Shown: positions 56,785 through 64,000 of the stretch, piece by piece
Numbering within the stretch: the stretch's first letter is position 1
How the letters are laid out: the number at the start of each line of letters is the position of its first letter
Origin: Cytophagales bacterium
GTDB lineage: Bacteria > Bacteroidota > Bacteroidia > Cytophagales > Cyclobacteriaceae
Assembly: GCA_025359125.1 (NCBI GenBank)
Contig: JANYHI010000046.1
Location: 62,001-126,000, forward strand
Direction: 5' to 3'
Length of the DNA stretch: 64,000 bases
Notes under the pieces: model-generated
What the model was told of the DNA's origin: nothing
The model's database searches: none
Seen by the model: only the letters and a program-made list of their open reading frames with translations
Made by a program: the position numbers and the translations under genes

Positions 56785-58386
56785 ATGGAAATGAAAAATA
56801 ATATACTAAAGAATCGATTTCTAATCGCTTTCTTATTATCAGGATTTTTGTTCAATGCATGCTCATTGGATATTAAAGAGACAGACTCTATAAAGACCAA
56901 AGGAGCTTCGGATGTATTCAATGGTGTACCAGATGTTGATGGAGCTCTGGCTGGCATATATAATAATATTTCAGGCCAGACTGGTGATCAGGCCAATTTG
57001 TATGCTCTGACTGAAGTTACAACAGACGAGCTTCTCGTGCCCACCAGAGGTACAGATTGGGGGGATAATGGAATTTGGAGGACGTTACATGTGCATACAT
57101 TTGGTCCAACTCACAATTTTGTAACACAGGTCTGGAATGATAAGAATGGTGCTGTTTTAACCTGCACTAGTGTTATCGATCCTTTGAGTAAGGCATTACC
57201 CGCCCAATTAGCTTCAGCTAAATTTGCGAGAGCCTACAACATGTGGATTGTAATGGATTTTTGGGGTAAAGTACCCTTTAGAAATCCAAAAGACGGTCCA
57301 GATGTTACTCCTGCTGTAATGAGCAGAAAAGATGCTTATAATATGGTAGTGAAGGATTTAACAGATGCAATTGCTGATTTGCCCGCAAGTGCACCTACGT
57401 CAAGTGATAAAACCAGACCTGTAAAGGCGACTGCCCGTTTTCTTTTGGCAAAGATGAAATTGAACTCTATTGTTTATAACGGGGCTTATGGATCGACTGA
57501 TTTAGATGATGTAATCACATTAGTAAACGCTATTGAAGCGGATGGATATTCAATGGTAAATGGTAATTATTTTGATTTATTTAAAGGCCCTACATTTACA
57601 AATACTGACGTAATCTGGAACGTTAATGCTGGTGCTGGAAATAGAATGTGGAGCTCGCTCCATTATAATCAGGCAAAAAATAACGAAATTGCTGGAACAG
57701 GTACTAATTCTGGTGGAGGTTGGAATGGATTTTCAACCCTAACCGAGTTTTATGATAAATTTCAAGGCCCTGCGGATGACAATTCTAAAGGTCTTGGTCA
57801 AGAAGAAAGACGTGGATACACTCAAACTTTAGCGTCAACAAATGCTGTTAATGAAGGCTTTGGCTTTGGCTTTCAATTTGGTCAAATGTATGGATGGAAA
57901 GATGGAGCTGCGGTAGCTTTGAATGACCGAACAGGTAAGCCTCTAGTTCTCACTAAAGCATTTGCTGAATCAGGTTTGATAGGTAATGGTGAGAGAACTG
58001 GAGCAAGATTGTTAAAGTACTCTCCTGCCAACGGTGCCTTCACGGCTGGTGTGGTGATGGCTCGTTTCTCCGATGCTCATTTAATGAGAGCAGAGGCAAT
58101 GCTAAGGAAGGCAAATGCCGCTGGGGCTTTAATTGAAGTTAATAAGTTAAGAGCACTTAGAGCTAATACTCCAGCTTTAGCGTCTTTAGACTTAAATGCT
58201 ATGCTTGATGAACGTGGTAGAGAATTGTATACCGAAGGTTGGAGAAGAAATGATATGATTCGTTTCGGAACATTTAAAGCTGCTAAAAAATTCAAACCAG
58301 CAGGAGATGGTCATACGGATCTTTTCCCAATCCCAGCAAGTGCTATTTTGTCAAACCCCGGATTAATTCAGAATCCTGGCTACTAA
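56785..58386 (+). CDS. SusD/RagB family outer-membrane glycan-binding lipoprotein
   Basis: The 533-residue protein has a lipoprotein signal with Cys26 (FLFNACS) and the SusD fold of TPR helices and a carbohydrate-binding face. Characteristic segments are the early DVDGALAGIYNNISGQ, ARAYNMWIVMDFWGKVPFRN, and late YSPANGAFTAGVVMARFSDAHLMRAEAMLRKANAAGALIEVNKLRA, RGRELYTEGWRRNDMIRFG, and LFPIPASAILSNPGLIQNPGY. The last motif is the standard SusD ending. It partners the SusC protein and captures glycan at the surface. It is followed by a strong terminator, so the SusC-SusD pair forms a unit. Confidence 0.97.
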   Translation: MEMKNNILKNRFLIAFLLSGFLFNACSLDIKETDSIKTKGASDVFNGVPDVDGALAGIYNNISGQTGDQANLYALTEVTTDELLVPTRGTDWGDNGIWRTLHVHTFGPTHNFVTQVWNDKNGAVLTCTSVIDPLSKALPAQLASAKFARAYNMWIVMDFWGKVPFRNPKDGPDVTPAVMSRKDAYNMVVKDLTDAIADLPASAPTSSDKTRPVKATARFLLAKMKLNSIVYNGAYGSTDLDDVITLVNAIEADGYSMVNGNYFDLFKGPTFTNTDVIWNVNAGAGNRMWSSLHYNQAKNNEIAGTGTNSGGGWNGFSTLTEFYDKFQGPADDNSKGLGQEERRGYTQTLASTNAVNEGFGFGFQFGQMYGWKDGAAVALNDRTGKPLVLTKAFAESGLIGNGERTGARLLKYSPANGAFTAGVVMARFSDAHLMRAEAMLRKANAAGALIEVNKLRALRANTPALASLDLNAMLDERGRELYTEGWRRNDMIRFGTFKAAKKFKPAGDGHTDLFPIPASAILSNPGLIQNPGY

Positions 58387-58396
58387 TCTTCTTTAG

Positions 58397-58450
58397 TGCC
58401 AAACATAAAAAAAGAGGCGAAAGCCTCTTTTTTTATGTTTGGCATTTTTA
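58397..58450 (+). terminator. Strong Rho-independent terminator (22-bp perfect stem)
   Basis: The arms at 58397-58418 and 58423-58444 are perfectly complementary around a GAAA tetraloop. The stem contains GAGGC/GCCTC next to the loop with A7/T7 runs beside it, and T follows. It could stop transcription leaving susD. Confidence 0.95.
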
Positions 58451-58597
58451 ACTTATTTTCTTGATTCGTTGAGAAATGTTTCCTTAGTTGATTCCACTTT
58501 TATATGTCGTAAGATTGATATTTCAATTAAATTAGAATTCAAGAAATTTGTTGCGAAAAATTGGAAGTGTCTATTCAGAAATTAAAGAAAAAAGGAG

Positions 58598-61500
58598 ATG
58601 AGAGTCAGATTGGGAGCATTAGTATTGTTATTTCTTTTCATTTCATGTAGTCAAAAGGGTACTAAAAATGAGATGGTTGTTAAAAAATCTTTATTCACAA
58701 GACTATCAACAAAGGAAACAGGGATTTCATTTGTGAATCAAGTACAGGATACAAAAGACTTTAATATTTTCAGATATCGTAATCTTTATAATGGAGGAGG
58801 TGTTGCAATTGGGGACATCAATAATGACGGGCTTCCTGATATTTTTTTTACTGCTAACATGAATAAGAATCACTTATACCTCAATAAGGGTGATTTCAAG
58901 TTTGAAGATATAACTGATTCTGCTGGAGTAGGGGGAAATAAGCCTTGGGATACTGGGGTGGTTATGGCTGATATAAATGGCGATGGGTATCTTGATATCT
59001 ATGTTAGTAATGCGGGCAATATGGAGGGGAATAATCACGATAATGATCTTTATATAAATAACGGTGATCTAACTTTTACAGAGAGAGCAAATGAATTTAA
59101 TTTGGCTAAAAGTGGCTTTTCAACTCATGCTTCCTTCTTTGATTATGATAAAGATGGTGATCTTGATGCTTACATATTAAATAATAGCAATGTGCCTGTC
59201 AGCAGTTTGGGTTATGCTGCTGATCGGGATAAAAGGGCTGATGATTGGGAGAATGTGCCTAAAAAAAACCGTGGAGTTGGTCACATGCTACTACGTAATG
59301 ATAATGGAAAATTTGTGGACGTCAGCGAAAAGGCCGGTATTTATGGTAGCTTAATTGCTTTCGGTCTTGGTGTTATGGTATGCGATATAAATGATGACAC
59401 CTATCCTGACATTTATATCTCCAATGATTTTTATGAACGTGATTACCTTTATATTAATCAGCAGAACGGCACTTTTGCTGAAGAAATAGAAAACTGGACA
59501 TCACATTTATGTTTATCTGCGATGGGGGTAGATATAGCGGACATCAACAATGATGGGTTGAAAGATATTTTCATTACCGATATGATGCCTGAAAAAATTG
59601 AAAGAACAAAAAAGGTAATGGAGTTTGATAATAATGAAGTGTTTAGGTTAAAGCAAGAAAGGGATTTTTATCAGCAGTATATTCAGAATACGTTACAGAT
59701 TAATAATGGTAATAACTCATTTTCTGAAATAGCCTACTTCAGTGGAGTAGCGAGAACGGATTGGAGTTGGGCAGGTTTAATATTTGACATGGATAATGAT
59801 GGTTACAAAGATATTTATGTTACCAATGGAATGGTACATGATTTAACAGACATTGATTTTGTGGATTTTCTTGCCAATGAAGTTATTCGTGATTTGGTAC
59901 TAACGGGTGATAAGAGCGACATGTTATCAATTATTAATAAAATGCCCGTTACTCCACTTTCAAATTATGCTTACAAAAACAATAAAGATTTCACTTTTAA
60001 AAACGCAGCGGTGGAGTGGGGACTTGAGATTCCAAGTTTTTCAAGTGGTTGTGCTTACGGAGACTTAGATGGGGATGGAGACTTAGATCTTGTGGTGAAC
60101 AATGTAAATATGGAGTCCTTTATTTTCAAAAATGAGAGTAGACAGATATCAAGCAACAATTATTTACAATTTCAACTAAAAGGAATTGGAAAAAATCCCT
60201 TTGCTATTGGCACTTCCGTTAAGCTATTTTTTAAAGGACAGACAATGGTTCAAGAGTTAATGCCATCAAGAGGATTTCAATCATCAATGGATTATATTTT
60301 GACTTTTGGATTAGGAGAACATGAGACGATCGACTCCATAAGTGTTCTATGGCCGAACAATCAAGTCACAATTTTGAAAAATGTAAAATCAAGTCAAAAG
60401 TTAACCCTTCTGCAAAGCGAAGCGAAGAATTGGAAGCCTCAGGCTAAAGAGGCATTGAAGCCAAGACTCTTAACTGAGATCGATAAAAATATTTTGGGAA
60501 GTCATCAAGAAGATGCTTTTGATGATTTTGACAATGAGGGATTAATCATTAAGTATTTATCAAAAGAAGGTCCAGCATTGGCGGTAGGTGATATTAATAT
60601 GGATGGGAACGAAGATATTTTTATTGGTGGCGCAAAAGGCCAGCCAGGAATGATCTATCTACATAAAGGTGATGGTAAGCTCAAATTATCTCCCAGCAAC
60701 TGTTTTATAGAAGATGCTAATTTTGAAGATACCGCTGCTTGTTTCTTTGATGTAGATGGTGATGGTGATTTAGATTTGGTTGTAGGAACAGGGGGAAATA
60801 TTGCTATTGAAAAGGAGACTTATATAAACCGTTTATATTTAAATGATGGTGTAGGACGATTCACCAAATCGCAAAATGAACTTCCTTCTACCCAATCAAA
60901 CATATCGGTAATAGCTCCTTTCGATTTTGATGACGATGGCGATATCGATCTGTTTATTGGTTCAAGAAGTGTTCCCGGAATATTTGGCACCAACCCTCAA
61001 CATTTACTTCTTCTTAACAATGGAAATGGAACTTTTATTGATGGAACCGAGAGGTATGCGTATGATTTGAAAGATGCGGGTATGATTACCGATGCAAAAT
61101 GGCTGGATATTGATGGAGATAAATTGCAGGATTTAGTAACAATTTCTGAATGGGGTACCCCATTAGTTTTAAAAAACTCTGGTAAAAGGTTAAGTAAATG
61201 GACTTGTAGTCTAGATTCACTACACGGCTGGTGGAAGGTGATGGAATCTTCTGACTTAGATAATGACGGAGATCAGGATTTAATCCTTGGAAATGCAGGA
61301 TTAAACATTCCATATGTAGCTACAAAAGAAAAACCGATGAAGTTATGGGTCAATGATTTTGACTCTAACGGGACAATAGAGCAGATTATAACAACTCATG
61401 AGAATGGTGGGGACTATCCGATACATATGAGAAAAGAAATGACTGCACAATTACCGAGTCTTAAAAAGCAAAATTTGAAAGCTTCTGATTATTCTAAAAG

Positions 61501-61939
61501 AACAATTCAAGAACTTTTTAAACCAAGTATAGTAAATAACTCGCTGGTAAGGAGATCTTCTATCTCCGAATCTATTGTAGCAGTGAATGAAGGCAAGGGT
61601 AGATTCTCAATTATAAAGTTGCCTCAAAGGGTACAATGGTCTTGCGTGTGTGGAATTTCTTGTACAGATATCAATAATGATGGTTTTACTGATTTAGTGA
61701 TGGGAGGAAATAATTTTGATTTCAAACCGCAGTTCTCACGTCAGGACGCAAGCTTTGGCCACGTTCTGCTAGGCAATGGTAAACTAGGGTTCGATTGGAA
61801 ATCGTATTCCGAGAGTGGATTGTTCATACGAGATCAAATAAGGCATTTAAAACCCTTTTCTGATAAAATAGGACGGAAATTTATTTTTGCTGCCACAAAT
61901 AATGAGAAGCCTAGGGTTTATAAATACAACAATCAATAG
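58598..61939 (+). CDS. Giant FG-GAP/VCBS repeat lipoprotein with ASPIC/UnbV domain (CRTAC1-like)
   Basis: The 1113-residue protein has a lipoprotein signal with Cys17 (LFISCSQ). It carries two sets of FG-GAP beta-propeller repeats with Ca-binding loops of the type DINNDGLPDIFF, DINGDGYLDIYVS, DYDKDGDLDAYI and DLDGDGDLDLVVNN in residues 60-500, then DVDGDGDLDLVVG and DFDDDGDIDLFIGS in 660-830 and later copies to the end. An ASPIC/UnbV segment lies between them (about 520-610, MPSRGFQSSMDY, LTFGLGEHETIDSISVLWPNN). Such proteins often accompany SusCD pairs in Bacteroidota and are thought to bind ligands at the surface; the exact role is unknown. It follows the SusD terminator by about 150 bases. 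Confidence 0.9.
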   Translation: MRVRLGALVLLFLFISCSQKGTKNEMVVKKSLFTRLSTKETGISFVNQVQDTKDFNIFRYRNLYNGGGVAIGDINNDGLPDIFFTANMNKNHLYLNKGDFKFEDITDSAGVGGNKPWDTGVVMADINGDGYLDIYVSNAGNMEGNNHDNDLYINNGDLTFTERANEFNLAKSGFSTHASFFDYDKDGDLDAYILNNSNVPVSSLGYAADRDKRADDWENVPKKNRGVGHMLLRNDNGKFVDVSEKAGIYGSLIAFGLGVMVCDINDDTYPDIYISNDFYERDYLYINQQNGTFAEEIENWTSHLCLSAMGVDIADINNDGLKDIFITDMMPEKIERTKKVMEFDNNEVFRLKQERDFYQQYIQNTLQINNGNNSFSEIAYFSGVARTDWSWAGLIFDMDNDGYKDIYVTNGMVHDLTDIDFVDFLANEVIRDLVLTGDKSDMLSIINKMPVTPLSNYAYKNNKDFTFKNAAVEWGLEIPSFSSGCAYGDLDGDGDLDLVVNNVNMESFIFKNESRQISSNNYLQFQLKGIGKNPFAIGTSVKLFFKGQTMVQELMPSRGFQSSMDYILTFGLGEHETIDSISVLWPNNQVTILKNVKSSQKLTLLQSEAKNWKPQAKEALKPRLLTEIDKNILGSHQEDAFDDFDNEGLIIKYLSKEGPALAVGDINMDGNEDIFIGGAKGQPGMIYLHKGDGKLKLSPSNCFIEDANFEDTAACFFDVDGDGDLDLVVGTGGNIAIEKETYINRLYLNDGVGRFTKSQNELPSTQSNISVIAPFDFDDDGDIDLFIGSRSVPGIFGTNPQHLLLLNNGNGTFIDGTERYAYDLKDAGMITDAKWLDIDGDKLQDLVTISEWGTPLVLKNSGKRLSKWTCSLDSLHGWWKVMESSDLDNDGDQDLILGNAGLNIPYVATKEKPMKLWVNDFDSNGTIEQIITTHENGGDYPIHMRKEMTAQLPSLKKQNLKASDYSKRTIQELFKPSIVNNSLVRRSSISESIVAVNEGKGRFSIIKLPQRVQWSCVCGISCTDINNDGFTDLVMGGNNFDFKPQFSRQDASFGHVLLGNGKLGFDWKSYSESGLFIRDQIRHLKPFSDKIGRKFIFAATNNEKPRVYKYNNQ

Positions 61940-61951
61940 GAATTATTATTT

Positions 61952-64000
61952 ATGAAAAAGTGTGCTAGAAATAGAAGTACGCAGATTATATTTTTTTTGA
62001 TGTTTGTATTATGCGCTTGCAGTGATCAAAGGCGGTTATTTCAGAAACTTGAATCAATGGAGTCAGCTGTAATATTTGAAAATAAGCTAAGCCCTAGGGA
62101 GGATTTCAATATCATTGATTATGCCTATTTTTATAATGGAGGAGGTGTAGCAGTTGGAGATATTAATGAAGATGGGTTACCCGATTTGTATTTTTCCGGA
62201 AATCAGGTCAAGAATAAATTATACCTCAATAAAGGAAACTTAAGATTTGAAGATATTACTGATCTGGCAGGTGTAGCTGGTAACAGTGACTGGAATACGG
62301 GTAGCATGATGGGGGATGTAAATGGAGATGGTTTGCTTGACATCTATGTCTGTGCCGTTGTTGGATTAAAGAACTTAAAGGGGCATAATGAATTATTCAT
62401 CAACAATGGAGATAATACTTTTTCTGAGAAGTCTGCGGAATATGGATTGAATTTTGAATCGTTTAGCACTTCGGCAGCATTTTTGGATTATGACCTAGAT
62501 GGGGATTTAGATATTTATTTGCTTAGCCATGCAGTTCACACTCCCGAGTCTTTTGGTCACTCGAATCTACGAAATATTCGCACATATGAAACAGGTGGTA
62601 AACTTCTTCGCAATGATGGCTCTAAGTTTATTGATGTAAGTGAAAAGGCAAATATTTATGGAGGAATTAATGGGTATGGTTTAGGTGTAGGGGTTTCTGA
62701 TTTTAATCTTGATGGATATCCTGATATTTATGTAAGTAACGATTTTCATGAAGATGATTATCTCTATATCAATAATAGGGATGGTTCTTTTAAAGAACAA
62801 GGTAAGCAGTCGTTTACCTGTACCAGTAAATTCTCAATGGGCAATGATATTGCAGATATTAATCACGATGGATATCCTGATTTAATAACTCTGGATATGT
62901 TGCCTGAGGATGAAGAAATTATAAAACGTTCAGTAGATGAAGAGAATCTTAGCATCATGAAGATGCGTACAGGAGAGTATGGTTACAATTATCAATTTCC
63001 CCGCAACATGATGCAAATGAATCTGGGAAATGGAAAGTTTGCTGAGTTTGGGTTAATGAGCAACGTATCTGCTACTGATTGGAGTTGGAGTGCTCTCTTT
63101 TCAGATTTTGATCAGGATGGAAATCAGGATTTATTTATTTCTAATGGGATACCACACCGTCCCAATGATCTGGATTATATAAAGTACGTTTCCAGTGAGC
63201 AAGTTGTAAATGTTATCGGGGCAACAAAGTTGGTTGATGAAAAAGCCTTGTCTCTTATGCCCTCTGGAAATGTTCGTAATTATGTTTTTAAAGGTTCTGG
63301 CAGTTATCTTTTTGAAGATAAATCTGCTAACTGGTTGCCAGAAGAAAAAACTTGTTCAACAGCTACTGCATTGGGAGATTTAGACAATGACGGAGACTTA
63401 GATGTTGTGATAAACAATGTTAATGATATGCCAAGCATTTATATTAATCAAATCAATACGTCTGCCAATTATCTAAAAATAAAGCTTCGGTACAGTAAGC
63501 CAAATACTTATGGTATTGGAACGCAAGTATTCTCCTATCATAATGGTGTTTTACAGTTTAAAGAGATGTATACAGTAAGAGGTTTTCAAGCCTCATCTGA
63601 ACCTATAATTCATTTTGGATATGGAAAAAATGCATTAGTTGATTCTATTAAAGTGATTTGGCCAAATGGCCAAGTTCAAAAGCTCACTCAGATAAACACA
63701 AATCAAACACTGGTTATTTCCCCTCGTAATGAATTAGAGCCTGAGACACGATCTTTGATTTCATCAGCAAAACCAATATTCCATAAGATAGACCCACGGG
63801 AGTTGGGATTATACTTTGAACATAAAGAAGATAACTACACAGACTTTGACCGCTTAAAGCTCTTACCTTACCAACAATCTGATAGAGGTCCTGCAATAGC
63901 GGTTGGCGACATTAATAATGATGGCCAAATCGATGTTTATTTTGGAGGGTCAAAGCATATATCAGGGCAATTCTTCATTCAAGCAAATAATGGTTTTGTT
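61952..64000 (+). CDS. Second FG-GAP/ASPIC lipoprotein, cut by the window edge
   Basis: ATG 61952 opens a frame of 683 codons that is still open at the last base. The signal ends in LCAC with the lipidated Cys23. The protein parallels the upstream one in order: YFYNGGGVAVGDINEDGLPDLYFSG, DVNGDGLLDIYVC, DYDLDGDLDIYLLS, DFNLDGYPDIYVSNDF, DINHDGYPDLITLDMLPED and DLDNDGDLDVVINN. The ASPIC/UnbV segment is YTVRGFQASSEPIIHFGYG followed by VIWPNGQVQ, and a second propeller set begins at GDINNDGQIDVYFGGS. It is a tandem paralogue, separated by 12 bases and surely cotranscribed. A surface-bound ligand or glycan binding role is inferred from its position. Confidence 0.9.
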   Translation, partial: MKKCARNRSTQIIFFLMFVLCACSDQRRLFQKLESMESAVIFENKLSPREDFNIIDYAYFYNGGGVAVGDINEDGLPDLYFSGNQVKNKLYLNKGNLRFEDITDLAGVAGNSDWNTGSMMGDVNGDGLLDIYVCAVVGLKNLKGHNELFINNGDNTFSEKSAEYGLNFESFSTSAAFLDYDLDGDLDIYLLSHAVHTPESFGHSNLRNIRTYETGGKLLRNDGSKFIDVSEKANIYGGINGYGLGVGVSDFNLDGYPDIYVSNDFHEDDYLYINNRDGSFKEQGKQSFTCTSKFSMGNDIADINHDGYPDLITLDMLPEDEEIIKRSVDEENLSIMKMRTGEYGYNYQFPRNMMQMNLGNGKFAEFGLMSNVSATDWSWSALFSDFDQDGNQDLFISNGIPHRPNDLDYIKYVSSEQVVNVIGATKLVDEKALSLMPSGNVRNYVFKGSGSYLFEDKSANWLPEEKTCSTATALGDLDNDGDLDVVINNVNDMPSIYINQINTSANYLKIKLRYSKPNTYGIGTQVFSYHNGVLQFKEMYTVRGFQASSEPIIHFGYGKNALVDSIKVIWPNGQVQKLTQINTNQTLVISPRNELEPETRSLISSAKPIFHKIDPRELGLYFEHKEDNYTDFDRLKLLPYQQSDRGPAIAVGDINNDGQIDVYFGGSKHISGQFFIQANNGFV

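Overview
This 64 kb window looks like chromosome from a member of the Bacteroidota, most likely a Cytophagales-type bacterium. The evidence is the low GC content, type IX secretion (T9SS) sorting domains of both C-terminal kinds, a PorU2-like C25 peptidase, a SusC/SusD pair, DUF4270 and kelch lipoproteins, and recurrent TAnnTTTG promoter boxes of the Bacteroidota primary sigma factor. Most of the window is ordinary housekeeping and cell-envelope content; the unusual material is in dispersed repeats and in what they carry.

Layout. 1-6.1 kb: the 3' end of a T9SS type B cargo protein, ebfC/ybaB with an overlapping glycosyltransferase, pspC, an OmpA/TPR lipoprotein, pdhB and a small phosphoesterase. 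6.1-9.8 kb: a candidate structured RNA and a greatly enlarged leuS. 9.9-24.9 kb: a sugar-kinase-like phosphotransferase, a TerB-like protein, an LtaS-like sulfatase-fold membrane enzyme, YebC, two peptidases, a universal stress protein, asnS, rpoN, a PAP2-like membrane protein and a PaaG-like crotonase. 25.0-35.2 kb: tRNA-Arg(ACG), DUF4270 and kelch lipoproteins, the PorU2-like peptidase and a secreted M13 peptidase. 35.2-40.7 kb: a SET protein, a START-fold protein and a four-gene minus-strand envelope operon ending in a modular leucine-rich-repeat protein. 41-46.9 kb: a glutamine amidotransferase, msrB and msrA flanking a YfiR plus HAMP-GAF pair, and a lipoprotein. 46.9-64 kb: an alpha-glucan-type utilisation locus (esterase, MFS permease, GH31 alpha-glucosidase, LacI regulator, SusC, SusD) followed by two tandem FG-GAP/ASPIC giant lipoproteins, the second cut by the window edge.

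The most striking observation is inside leuS. A DUF559-type (PD-(D/E)XK-like) nuclease domain, flanked by inverted GC-rich palindromic repeats, sits in frame at the start of the LeuRS editing domain and adds about 170 residues without breaking the frame. A related palindromic repeat lies 1.6 kb upstream and supplies the last residues and stop codon of the phosphoesterase gene. Together they look like a small repeat-nuclease mobile unit that can live inside coding sequence, reminiscent of the Rickettsia palindromic elements but carrying its own nuclease.

In the glycan locus three sites sharing ATCGTTT lie upstream of susC, the GH31 gene and the MFS-esterase operon, so one LacI protein may control the whole set. 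All functional calls come from reading the sequence; no database search was run.
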